Positions 11,407-22,800 of a DNA stretch of 64,000 nucleotides are shown here, one piece after another. Source of the stretch: Zygnema cylindricum. Lineage: Eukaryota > Streptophyta > Zygnematophyceae > Zygnematales > Zygnemataceae. The notes under the pieces were generated by a model that was given only the letters and a program-made list of their open reading frames with translations, was not told the DNA's origin and ran no database searches. The position numbers and the translations under genes were made by a program. Position 1 is the first letter of the stretch; each line of letters starts with the position of its first letter. Location of the stretch: the NCBI GenBank assembly GCA_037447655.1, contig JBBHKE010002693.1:172596-236595 (forward strand). Reading direction: 5' to 3'.

Positions 11407-13284
11407 TCATCCCTCCCTCCTGAAAATGCTATCTTGCTGACTGTCGGCATCTTCAATATTTCGGAGAAATTCTCTTGCCCTTGGGCAAGGAGGTTCCACA
11501 ACCTCTCCTTCGAAGTGGTTGCGATACTTGGTGATTATGTCTTGCAATTGATATGTGAGCATGTCTTCTTCCCACCGTCCGTCACGTAAAGACAAGCCAC
11601 ATTGAATCATTGCTTTTCGCGCGTAACTCATCCCGTTTTTGTCTTGCATCGCGTTAACCTCTCGGATAGAATCCCGTGCCAATTTTAGAAAAAATGCTTT
11701 ACCGGGTCCCACCAATTTTCCATACCATCCACGGCTCGAAGGTTTAGCCCATTGCCCGGTTTCAATTCCTTTCGCCTTCCAACTGTCCCATATACGGCTC
11801 CACACGTCCTTGATTTTAGAGATGACAAAAGAGTCCGCCGATTGAACAAGATGCGTAGCATGAGGTGGAAAATAGTGTAAAACGGTGTTTTTGGCCTCCA
11901 AGACTCGCTCCAACTCATCGGACGTATTATGACCTCCACAGTTATCCAAGAACATGATTTTTTGTCCTCCTTCCCAATCCCCTTGATAAGACCTTGTCTC
12001 TTCGAACCACTGTGGGAACACCATTTTGTCGTTCCAACCCTTTGGACCGGTCCGGTAACAAACACCTGAAAATATAAAAAATCAACAAATAGATGACAAA
12101 TTAACTTTTTATCCTGCTTGCGTAAATTTGCCTTATGGGGAAAGTAATCTACGTGTACCATAGGTAGCTTGTAATAAGAGTCATTGTTTGAGATAAGAGA
12201 AGTTAGAGAGCTAATGAACGAAAATAACGTAAATTTGTAGTGGGAGAGAGAGGGAGGAGGTATGAGAGGGCGAAGTAGAGAGATATACATATAAGATTAT
12301 ACACAAATATGAGATGGAGATAAATAGAGGGACCTTCATGAAAGACAAAGATACATCAAAATAAAAATGAAAACATTAGATTTGGGAGAAAAAACTCACC
12401 CGGGACAGTGTCCGGTAAACCTTGTATCGCGTAACTCCTCCCACGATTTGCAAAAATAATCATTAGGTTTTCGATACAAGCGTTCACCCCACCAGTTATT
12501 CGCACCATGAGAGTCATGGATTCACCTCCTCCCGCGACGTCGGCGTATTTCACCACATCATCCCCTCGAAATCCCAAAGTCTTTCAATTGTCGGTGTTGA
12601 CGATCACGTGTGTTTCATCCATGTTTTCCACAAGGTCTTCGTTGAAAATTCCTAGTATACATGCAACGGTAAACCAAAACAAGCAAATTTCATACTTTTT
12701 TAGTATATGTCGTTAAGAAGGGAATACAACGAAAACAAAACACATTTCAAAAAAAGGAACCATCATTATAATATTTTCATAATGTAGAGTGACTCAACGG
12801 ATTCAAACCCTCGTTTCAGCACGCCCATGTGGAAGGCCACGGTACGCTCAATGTATTCCTCTTTCTCGGGTGAGCATTGTAGTTTACCCTTTTGTGCCCG
12901 CACAACGATGTTGTGCTTCTCTTGACACCGTTGCACCCACCTTTTATTTATTACCGGATGTATTTCGTACCCGTCCTTGTTGAACCATTCCGGTCCGTAC
13001 TCTTTTCTCCTTTCTCTTATAATGTCCCTAGCGATGTCCCCGAGAATTGTGGTGGACATCTTCATACCCGCTTTCTTAAAACGTTCAAAATCGGAAAGTA
13101 ACTCTTCTTGTATAACTGTCACCCAAGCGGCTTCCTTCCTTCCTCGTCCCGGCAAAGCCTTGGTAATCGCCACCGATCTCCTTCCGAAACTAGAAGAAGA
13201 GAATGTGCAGGTTGTCTCTCGTATACCGTCGAGCGTATTCCTCCTCTCTATCCACCATCGCTTGGCCTTTTGATACCCTGTACA
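11407..13284 (-). pseudogene. CENP-B/pogo-type DDE transposase, broken by a stop
   Basis: Exons on the minus strand: about 12800-13284 (a basic, helical DNA-binding region with WWIERR and ILGDIARDI, like a CENP-B HTH), 12400-12651 (MDETHVIVNTDN, then GFRGDDVVKYADV and GLPDTVPG) and 11407-12065 (GVCYRTGPKGW, MFLDNCGGHN, FPPHATHLVQSADSFV). The Asp in MDETH, the Asp in LDNCGGH and the Asp in SADSFV fit the DDE_1 catalytic triad. The 12400/12065 junction is clean (GT-AG, phase kept). A TGA at 12584-12586 interrupts the frame directly after NTDN, where relatives have Gly, so this copy should not make a full transposase. The junction after the HTH exon has no good donor that I can see. Confidence 0.8.
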
Positions 13285-13394
13285 CAATACACAATGTAAA
13301 GAATTAAATGAGTTTCATTATGTGTGTCACTTCATTAGTAACAATGGTAAGCAATACAGCAAATTAAAGTCACAGTAAAGAGATGCGGGAATAT

Positions 13395-13560
13395 TTAGCG
13401 ACAAAGTGCTACTCTCGTTGAATCAGCGACGACAGAAAGTCGTCGTTAAATCAACGAATTGACATCTTTTTTCGTAAACGACGATGATACGTAGTCGTTT
13501 GCCGACCACCAATGAAAATTCGACAGTTCAGCGATGACCGTGTCTCGTCGTTAAATCGGG
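13395..13560. repeat. GCGACGA/TCGTCGC palindrome array
   Basis: Four or more short inverted pairs, for example CAGCGACGACAGAAAGTCGT and AACGACGATGATACGTAGTC, between the transposase and the accessory ORF. They could be transposase binding sites. Confidence 0.6.
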
Positions 13561-13788
13561 AATGAGAACTATCAAACACAATGTCGACATCAGCAAATCC
13601 AAAGGTAAGAGTTAAAGTTAAATTTACATTCACAAGGCTAGGAAATGGAAGAGATATATTAAATTTGTACACGTATGGAAAAAATAAAAAACAAACAAAA
13701 CATTGGGACATGCAATGTAGGGTGAGGGAGAAATCGGGATACCTCTCTGTCGAATGAAGGCCATGAAATTGACCTTCATCGTCTCGCA

Positions 13789-15319
13789 TCAACGACGCCT
13801 AATTCCTGTAAGCTCTCGGGTGAGATTATTAAGTAAGCAACGAACCTCTCTCATCGCTAATTCTTGAGCCTCGACCCGCCGATTGAGATTTTCAACTTCA
13901 TTCCTCAATTGCTCTAATTCCGGCGGTGGAGGGGGCTCTTGGACATGTGGTACCCTCGGAATTTCCCAAAGGTATGTACGCCTCACTTGCACATTTCGGA
14001 AGCGTTGTAAAACCGCACTCCGAGCCTTTAAAAATTCGTTTAGCTCCGGAGTACGAGTTGCACGACGTAGAATGGTGAATAACCATGGATCCCAAGGGTG
14101 ATAATGCCGCATTAATTCGGGCACATCGATTTCGAATCCGATCGGTCGACGTACAATCCATGTAAAACGATCATCATTAGGCTGAAAATCCCTAATGTAA
14201 GGGAAATTTGAAGCATGGTTGTACGATGCGATGTACAACCATGTTGGGTGGGCAGGGACATCCGGAGGGATGTCTAGAATTTCCGGGACGGGGTTCAAAT
14301 TCCGTACGAGAGGCCGAGCCTCCCCATAACGCCAATAGTCCGGCCACTCCTCGACCGGGATATAGTGGGCTGCCGATGGTCGGAAGCCATCCATGGCCTC
14401 ATCTCCGACGGGAGGCGGAAAAAACCAATCGGGTTCTTCCTCTCGAACGGGAACATCATAGTCGGCCGAAATTTGAGGCGGTTGTACCGCCACGATAGCC
14501 CTTTCGCGGTTTGGTGAAGGAGGAAAAGCAACGACCTCATCATCGTCTCCATATTCTTCCTCCATGCGCCTCTCTGAGCTCTCCGAAGATTGCTCGTCCG
14601 AGGTTGTCGGATCGTCCTCGTATCTCGTCACAGGAATGTCCGACGAATCGGTTTCTTCTGGCACTTCCCCCTCTTCCGTAGGCTCTTCCCCGTCCTCTAA
14701 AGGCTCGTCCGACACGGTTCCTGAGGGGTCGTATTCTTCGTATTCTTCCTTACCTCCTTCTACTTCCCGGACACCTTCTTCCTCTGCTCCAACCCCTTCA
14801 TCCGGAACCCCCCCCTCCGGCACACTTCTCCTTACTACCCTCTCCGTCCCCGTCCCTCCCCTCCCCACCACCTCTGATTCCTCCATCGCCTCTATTTCGG
14901 CACCCGATTCCTCCCCTTCCATCAAAACTAACTCCATTCCAACCCTTTCCCCACCACCCTCCTCCGGTTCAACCCTATTCCCTAATACTCCTCCGGTTGC
15001 CCCCCCTCTCTCGAACTACCACCTCCGCTCCCGGTATCTCATGCCCAACCGCCTCCTTTTCCAAACTTTGCCTTTCTTCCGCCCCCTCTATTTCCTTCTC
15101 CCTGACCAGTTCCGCCCCTTCCTCACGTTCTCTTTCAATATCCTCCCCTACCGCTATCTCTCTTTCTTCCCTAAACTGTTCTATAGCCGCCTCCCTTTCC
15201 CTCACTAAATTCTCCCCTCTAGGTATATGACCCCTTTCCTCGGTTTCATTTAGTCTTGGACGATATCCTCGCTGAATGGCAGAGCGAAGTCGTTTGAATG
15301 GTCGTCGGTCGCCCTCCAT
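13789..15319 (-). CDS. Transposon accessory protein, acidic with C-terminal coiled coil
   Basis: Not recognised. An intact 382-aa frame (ATG 14937, stop at 13789) has an acidic, Pro/Glu/Ser-rich N-terminal 150 residues, and a middle part rich in Trp and Tyr (EEWPDYWRYGEARP, WIVRRPIGFEIDVPEL, HPWDPWLFTILRR). It ends in a Pro run followed by a predicted coiled coil (ELEQLRNEVENLNRRVEAQE). Directly upstream in another frame lies a 114-aa Arg/Glu-rich frame (ATG 15319, stop 14977), which overlaps it. The open region before 14937 in the main frame continues without a stop to 15016, so the two are probably one gene separated by a frameshift or a small intron near the CCCCCC run at 15001. It lies between transposase exons and palindrome arrays. 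A role in transposition (a partner of the transposase) is inference only. Confidence 0.55.
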
Positions 15320-15487
15320 GGAGAAAAAAAAACAATTGCTTCCCGGGAAACAAAGTAGTTACACAGTTAAGGGAGAAAAAAACAACCTAAAAGACTCACT
15401 TTTGGTCAGACCTTTACTTAGATCGTGCTGCTGTAAAAACGTAGACAACTATTCACCGACGGAAAATTTAACCGTTGGCCATGCGAA

Positions 15488-15795
15488 CTTATAGAACCGA
15501 CATCCAAGCGACGACACAATGTCGTCGCGCGTTCAAATATATTCGCGTTTCCCAACAGTGAATCGACGAAACAACGTCGACGCCCGCGAATTACATTCGA
15601 GTATACCAACGTTGGATTGACTGAACTGAAGTCGTCGGTGGTTTAGTCAAAACGACGAACCACTGTCGTCCGTCATTCGCACTTTCGACCAAACGAGGCG
15701 TCCTCATACATTCAATGAATTTGTCGTGCCCATCATTGAAGCGACAACACGATGTTGTCGCATACACCGCGACAAAGACCCTTCGTCGCTAATAT
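15488..15795. repeat. GCGACGA/TCGTCGC palindrome array
   Basis: At least five inverted pairs, including AGCGACGACACAATGTCGTC, GAAGCGACAACACGATGTTG and GCGACAAAGACCCTTCGTCG, upstream of the accessory ORF. Same motif as at 11018-11035 and 13395-13560. Confidence 0.65.
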
Positions 15796-16082
15796 GTTGT
15801 CCCCACAAGGAAATCGTAGGACACGATGAAAATAATACCAAAATAGAACAAGACAATGCATACCAACCGACAACATAAAAAAACAGGCACTAATGGCGAG
15901 GCAATGACAAGTTAGGATATGGATTGAGAAGGAAAGGCGGCGGTCCAACATAATAATGTACAAATACTTTAGAAGCACAACAATAATAAAATAAAACACC
16001 GCATTGTGAATGGAAATATAAAAAAACAGGAAGGTTGCGACGAAACCATTTAATAAATGGGATGAGGTATGTTTAAAATGGC

Positions 16083-16469
16083 TTACTTGTATTGTAGACT
16101 CCGGTAAAATGCTCGGGAAACTTCCTCAACGTCCTTGGAATGAGTTCTTTTCGACCCGTTTTTTTCGCAATCCCTCAGCATCCAGTTTATAACTCGTAGC
16201 CGTGTTACCTTAGTCGACACATGTTGAACTTTCCTGTGTGGAACACGTCCTCTCGAATTGGCCGAGGACGGAAAAAACCCTTCCACAATGGCCGCCGGGT
16301 CAATCGAGGTTTCGACTTCCGCCTCACTCCCTTCCTTGTTCGGAAATGCGATTTCCTCGTCGACCCTTTCCATTTCTTCATCTTGTTCAGACTGAGCGTT
16401 GTGTGGATTGTTGATGTTATTGGCAGGGTTGGCACCCCAAATTCTATTAAGGGTCCACATAATTTCCAA
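16083..16469 (-). CDS. Transposon ORF of unknown function
   Basis: A 128-aa minus-strand frame: acidic first half (Glu/Asn-rich), basic second half ending EVSRAFYRSLQYK. A good splice donor (AA|GTAAGC) lies at its end (16088), so it may be an N-terminal exon of one of the transposon genes. Splicing straight to the HTH exon at 13284 would break the phase, so the partner exon is unknown. It shows no recognised domain. Confidence 0.4.
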   Translation of the reverse strand: MEIMWTLNRIWGANPANNINNPHNAQSEQDEEMERVDEEIAFPNKEGSEAEVETSIDPAAIVEGFFPSSANSRGRVPHRKVQHVSTKVTRLRVINWMLRDCEKNGSKRTHSKDVEEVSRAFYRSLQYK

Positions 16470-17039
16470 ACCTTAATATCACCTAAAAAATTAGAAATAA
16501 GAGCTGCTGCAAAGGAAGAAAATGGCAACCCAAGCAAATGAGGAAGAAGTGGTGATAGTGTCGTCTTCATCATCACAAATACATTTATATAATACATGAG
16601 ATGCAACCGAAAGTGAATTTTCGCGGTAAAAATGGAGGGATTTGCCATTTTAACAATTTCATTAAAAATTCAAATTTTGAACTTTATTATGGATTTCAAT
16701 TTTTAAATATTTAAAAACGCGGGAATAGAAGCGGGATTACGCTAAAAATGTTTCGATTTGGCAAAATATTTCAAAACTGACGTCGTCGATGAAATGTTGT
16801 CAGCGCCATGGAAAGACCTCCAGCTTACAGTGCGTACGGCAAAAAGATGATGGGAAAAAATGCGGTGTCGTAACCCCGAAAAAACGGTTGTTCTAACGAC
16901 ACGTACGAAAACTGACCAACTTTAAGAATGCGTGGATAGTAAACATGCCACGTGTTTTCGGCAACAACCAATGATAATCTTCCAACGACGATTGATCATC
17001 TTTCGTCGGCGTATTATCGCCAATTAGAATTAACATGTA

Positions 17040-17829
17040 TCCTAAAAAGTGGTTTTTCTTTGTTTTACATTCAATTAGAATTAACAGTGATACTAATAAG
17101 AGGCTTGTTCGACGTCTGATCTAAGTAAACGTATCGTTAATACACTTATGTCCCAATATTACAATACATTAATTATAATAAAGCAAGCCGCCGGGCACCT
17201 TATTAGGTTAAGGGTCCATATTTAACGTCATACACGCTCGTTTTCACCGCGTACGACAACGATATTAAAATCAATCGCTGGGTTCACTGTAAGTTATATG
17301 AAACGAAACATAAACATGGAATGCTTGTTGCTATAGTTGCGTGCTATACACAATAACAATCTGAAATGAATGAACGTATTTTAGTTGTACGGTTACATAG
17401 CGTTATGAGATAACTGCGTTTTACAACCCCGAAGCATAGAATCGCCTGTATGACGCGACAATGTACGTTTCATCCTATGTTGTCCTCGCACCTATTTTAC
17501 TGTAATCATATTCACCGCGCCCGAAACAAATGCTTATTAGAGTCACGAATGAACTTAAGTAAAAGTACACATACCCGTACATTTCGACGGTTTTTACTCG
17601 TACCTATTTTAGTGTATAATTATGCACGGTGTAATGATTGTATTTTCGCAAACCCAAAATAGAATTATGGATTTTGTACAGTGGAAGGACGCCACGTCGT
17701 ACGGATTGTCAAATTTTGTACTTCTACCTATTTTACCGTATATGCTACGACGGCGGATCATGTATACCCAAATCAGCGTTATGGAGAAATTACAATAAAA
17801 CATTTTTTTGAAAATGGTATTGATACACA
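17040..17829. other. AT-rich intergenic, MITE interior likely
   Basis: No gene. Scattered CAATTAGAATTAACA pieces and repeated ACCTATTTTA blocks (17490, 17600, 17727) suggest the body of a larger TIR element whose right end is at 17901. The left end is not resolved. Confidence 0.4.
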
Positions 17830-17901
17830 AATTAGCGTAAATGACACTAATTTATTATATACACTAATAATTTCTATACGCTAATAACGATTCACGGTGT
17901 A
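17830..17901. mobile_element. MITE right end, CGATTCACGGTGTA
   Basis: Ends with CTAATAATTTCTATACGCTA then ATAACGATTCACGGTGTA, the same as the right end at 4850-4883. It belongs to the element of 17040-17829. Confidence 0.6.
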
Positions 17902-18045
17902 ACGGTGAAAACCTTCACACTTAACGGTGAAAACCTTTACATTAACGAAAAAAACCTTTAGCTACACTATCGGAGAAAGTCAGAAAACCTTTACACTAAC
18001 GGGGAGAACTTTTCCACTAACGAAAAACACCTTTACACTACTACA
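17902..18045 (-). repeat. Short tandem repeat, AACGAAAAACCTTTACACT unit
   Basis: Six to seven imperfect units of about 20 bp (AACGGTGAAAACCTTTACA and variants) directly after a TIR end. Matches the repeat at 7977-8083, which abuts the opposite end type. Confidence 0.65.
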
Positions 18046-18186
18046 GTACTGTAGCGATACACGGTGAACCTTTGTTGCCGTCCTGAAGCCACGCGCAACG
18101 GGAAGGTTTCCCGTAAAATTGCATAAAACGACCATGCTGCCTAGCTGCGAGGCGGCAAATTACTTCGATATGGCAATGTATTGTAT

Positions 18187-18387
18187 GGCGCTATTAGTAA
18201 TAATAAATTTTCCGCCACTTAAAACATCTTTTTATCCGTACACACATGTCCAATTTTCAATTTGAGGAAGAAGAGAATCTTAACTTTCAATCGCATCCGT
18301 CAGATCCAAAAACCGACAAGTGTGTACGGGAAAAAGATGTTTTAAGTGGCGAAAAAAACATTCACACTAATAGCGATTCACGGTGTA
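18187..18387. mobile_element. Hairpin MITE
   Basis: About 200 bp. Outer ends CGCTATTAGTA (decayed) and CTAATAGCGATTCACGGTGTA. Inner inverted arms: CCACTTAAAACATC with ATCCGTACACACATGTCC, against CGACAAGTGTGTACGGGAAA with GATGTTTTAAGTGG. Confidence 0.78.
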
Positions 18388-19889
18388 GTTACCGACCTAC
18401 ATCGCATCCCAAGCCACAGCCGATGTACATCGCCGCTGCACACTTTGTCTGACGACGAATCGACATGCGATCCGACGCGATATGCAACCCTGCTCGAATG
18501 TAGCGTATTATTTGCACATATTCTGCAAAGTGCAAGTTCCCAGGCTATATTTTGCGTACCCCAAAATACGTACCTTTGTGTATGTGTATACCATACTACG
18601 GAAAGTTCACACACCAGTTCGAACTAATTTTGGTGATCGAACCAAACCGAAGTGTCTCTTTAAGTCGCGTGAACCTCACCATGCTATTATAAACCTTAGG
18701 ACGCTTAATCAATAAAGCAAACAGTTTTACAATTTGATGAAAATGAATCAGAAAACCGTAAAACAAATTTGAAAAACAGAATTGAAAAAATTGGTTGTTC
18801 TGCTCCACTCCAATCCAAACTGGGGCCGAGTGCAAACTGCTCCACCATTTGCCCATTGCACAGCTATGTTGCATAGCCCTACAAAGTGTCCATGCATTTT
18901 CATGGACTCCTGTTCCTTCATTACATCAGATAGCCTCACGAGTTTCCCCCCATTGCTAGAGACGAGACGGCGCCCTCGCATGTTGCCTTAGAACCTGGCG
19001 AGTTTAACAGAAAACCATTCAAAACCAAAAACATTTTTTGACAATATTACTTCTATATTCAGCATCGTCATTGTCCCCATGAGAAACAGTGGGACTTTCC
19101 TCTCAAAACACCTTTCTTACAAACACTTCCTCATAAGTACACTTCCCAGAGACCACACCTAATTATCATCCGAATGCCTTGAGAGCTGTGTTATGCATGG
19201 CACATGCAAACTTACTGGGTTTTCTCTGTCTCCCTCTCTCTCGCTCTCTTAACCAGCCTTTCCCAGACATAATCGTGGCATTCCTACCTGTATACTACAT
19301 TAAAAAAGAAGATATGGAGCGAGTCAACAAATATAGTAGCAAATAAAAGGAGTTACTAACAAGAGCAAAAAATCCGAAGGATAGTCGGTCTTGGCGGTTT
19401 ACAAAGACACCAAGGCTATATAGTGGCAAAGCTTTACAATACGACCACCTAAACTCCATAGTATGCAATAGACATCTATTGACCAGTCTTCAAGAATTTC
19501 CTACATGACATTGAATTTGTATACATCTTTTCAAACATCTTTATTCCCTTATCAGCGCCCTAATGGAAACCTCGAGAGGAGGCCATAAGACCCACTTTTA
19601 CATGGAAACTGAGGCTACACTTGTGCATCCTCTTTACTTAAGCATTTTTTAACCCCGGGACCCTACCACGATATGATATACACAAAAAGACCTCGTTACA
19701 TATGTCCTTCCCTTAGCTTTTAGAACCAAGTAATATGTTTCCTAAGCCACTATACAGACGCTGCAAATACCAGAAAAAAAAAGGTGAAACCCAATCCCCC
19801 TCCCAACCACTGACAACCTACGAGCAATACAAGAGCAACAATGTTCATCTTTCCACTATCCAGAAGTCGTCAACCAACAGTCCCATCCT
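18388..19889. other. Intergenic and 3' UTR of the WRKY gene
   Basis: No gene supported. The last part (about 19700-19889) is probably the WRKY 3' UTR. The open frames here are short and without domains. Confidence 0.5.
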
Positions 19890-22800
19890 TCACAGTACTC
19901 CGGAGGAGACCAATGCAGGTTGACTACACGAAGATGGAGAGGCACTTGAATAAGACAAAACTGCCGAGGCTGAGTCTCTCGTAGGCCTCGGCCTTCCCAC
20001 AACTAACTGGTCCTCAACCTCCCCTTCTAACCCAGAATTGCCCCCCATCTGCATCTGATGAGTCATCATTGGCTCTTCCTTCGGTTGCAATTCCGCTTCT
20101 TCTTCTCCTTCATTTCCTTCCAGTAACTTTCCGTACACACCCAGATCTCCATCTCCCTCGTCGTGGTTGTTGTTTTCGGAAACGAGAGACGCGGGCATTT
20201 GTGGACCACAAATGTTCGAAGTACTGACTCCACTCCCAGGAGTTCCCGACGTCCCTCCATTCGCTCCCTCCTTATTTTGATCGTCCCTCGCCCTCAGTGC
20301 CGGTACATCGTGGTTGTGTTTACCCTCGTAGGTTGTGATGACCTCTTTTGGATCCAAGGAGGACCTCTCAACATGCTTACGGACAGGACAGCTTGGACTT
20401 GTACATTTGTAGTAACTCCTGCACATATATTTCATTCGGTTGGCAAGAAGATCATCCTCGCTCTCTCGTCAAAAAAAGCCATTGGAACATCGAAACTGAT
20501 AAAAAAGCATACAGTTTCCAAACCACAAACTTCAACAGAGTACTCATTTTGAGCGTTCGAACCTGCTGAAGGAATCCCAAACAAATAGGAAAACCATGCT
20601 GTCTGCACACTAAACTTTAACTTTCTGACAAAATAATTAACTGAAAACCAGTACTGCTTTCCTTGTCTATGCCAGATATATCTATAAATGCAAATATCTG
20701 TCCAGTAACTTTCCTTTTGGAAAAATTGCTCATAATTAACCAGAGTCTTCAATGTACAATGAATAACGTCTAACATGAACTCCACCACTCTGGACAAAAG
20801 AAAAATACAAAGGATCTACATTGATGCTAGTATTCCCCACATGGCTTTCGGCCATGTTAGTTCACAAAGTGTATGAGTACAAAAACTGTTCGCCTTTATC
20901 GATATAGTTTGATACACTAACTCCTGGCTTGATTAGAATGAAAGACTTAACAGTCCAATGGCAGATAACATGGTTTGATACATCATCAACATATGCTGAA
21001 GATGAAAAGCCCTTAAGACCAGCCAGTAATCAGGAAAAGACAGGGATAATCATCCTGTTTCCAGAGCATCAACCTTATCTTCAAGCACATGCATTGTGCA
21101 TAGTCCGAACCATGGTTCAAATGTGCAAAAACATTGGAAATGCTACATGTTGTTACCAAAACTATACGAATATTTCACGATATAACACGAGTATAGTATG
21201 GAGTAGCGACATGTCGTTTCAATTGTTTTCGCACATTTGAACTGAGGCTGAACGGCTGAGCGCCACTGCGAGCAAGATGAATACCTTAGAAAATGAAGAC
21301 AAGATAATTGTCTGGACCTGAGCTGAATAAAACCCTCCAACAAATACAGTCCACAATCACAAAAGAGAAACTTAAAAAGTGTTCACTTCCGAACTTGTTT
21401 CAGGAAACTGTGGAGAAACACTTGGATAGCCCAGTATCCAGAAAAATCACCCACTTTGTCCATTACTTAAGCGACTCAAGAGCAACCCGTGCTTTCTGAA
21501 TGCTGTCAACCAAGGTTTTTACTAATTGAGAGCCCAAGGCGACCATGAGTGAAACTTGAGACGTACCTGGGATGCGGGTTTCCCTTCACAACCTTCTGCC
21601 CATACTTTCTCCATCGATACCCGTCATCCAAAATCTCCACCTCGCTTGTGGCCTGAATAACTAGCCGTGGTTCACGTGTCGGTTTTTGGCCATTTCCCGG
21701 GGCTGCAATAGCATCTCGCTTTTCCAATTTCCTGTTTAAACAGAACCCATCATCATTAAGTGCCACAACACATGACTATCGACCATCTTAAAGTTTTCCT
21801 AACTCAACCATCTCAAACTTTTTCTAGCATCAGTAAAAAGAAACTTGGTCTGACTCAGGGGCACGCTTCCCTCCAACCATAGCTCCAGTATTGATCTCAG
21901 AGCCTGATTGCATGCTCAATAGCTGGGGCAAACGAAGGGCCCATCGGTGAAGAAACATTCTTTAGTTTACTTACACTTAACAACGACTGTGAATAAATAG
22001 TTACAACAGAATAAGCCGGTTAACTACAGGTGAAGCAATTGCAGGGGTCTACCTCCTCTTGTTGTCTGCCTCCTGTGGGTCATCGTCTGCCCCAGGTCTA
22101 GATCCTGGACCATCGTCTTCTCCCACATCCTCACTGCTGTCCGAAACTTGGTCACCATTCCACCCTTTCTGCTTCCCTGCCTGACTAGGTTCATGAGATC
22201 CCGAAGCAGGGACGATTGAGAGGTCGGTGCACTCATTCACACTCCCACTGGCCGTACCGGCCCAGCCAGACCCGCGTAGTCGATCATCTGAACCGTCTTG
22301 TTGAATGCCCTCTTGTTGACCATTTGCTAACGCCAAACCTATCTCGGGATTGTCAAGTCCCAATGTCGTGTGTAGCACTGACACTCTACGAGAAGGCATG
22401 GGCTTGGGATGGTTGTGCTTGCCCTTGTAGACTCTCTGAGTCACCTGTCCATCCTCTGAGCGCTCTACCTTCTTCTTCACAGGGCAACCAGGGTGGGTGC
22501 ATTTGTAGTAACTGCGAGGGTATTCACTGCCCTTCACCTGCTTCTGACCATACTTCCTCCAATTATATCCATCCTCGGCCGGCTTCTCAATTAGCGGAGG
22601 AGTTGAGCGACCATCGTCTTCAGGTGTCGTGCTCTGTTGAGAGTCATAAAGACCTCCATCTCCAGGTCCAGGTACAATAGGCAATCCGAGGGATATAAGC
22701 TGACCCCCGATTGGCTACAAGCAGAAAGAGATGAAGAGAGACAGGAAACAGAGACTTATTTCAGCAGTCCAATGGCAAAATGACGGGCATGTGTATATGG

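Larger units (their letters stand above)
10170..17040 (-). mobile_element. DNA transposon with pogo-like transposase and GCGACGA palindromes (limits approximate)
   Basis: A region held together by one dispersed motif, GCGACGA, often paired with TCGTCGC about 8-12 bases on. It occurs from 10185 to about 17010 and brackets each ORF. It codes on the minus strand for a CENP-B/pogo-type DDE transposase (broken), an acidic/coiled-coil protein and a third ORF. Motifs of this shape are known in subterminal regions of several plant DNA transposons. I could not identify terminal inverted repeats or a target duplication, so the outer limits are those of the motif only. Confidence 0.6.

Noticed and set aside
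14564-15208. 214-aa plus-strand Ser/Pro-rich frame
   Set aside because: It is the antisense shadow of the acidic Glu-rich part of the transposon accessory protein.
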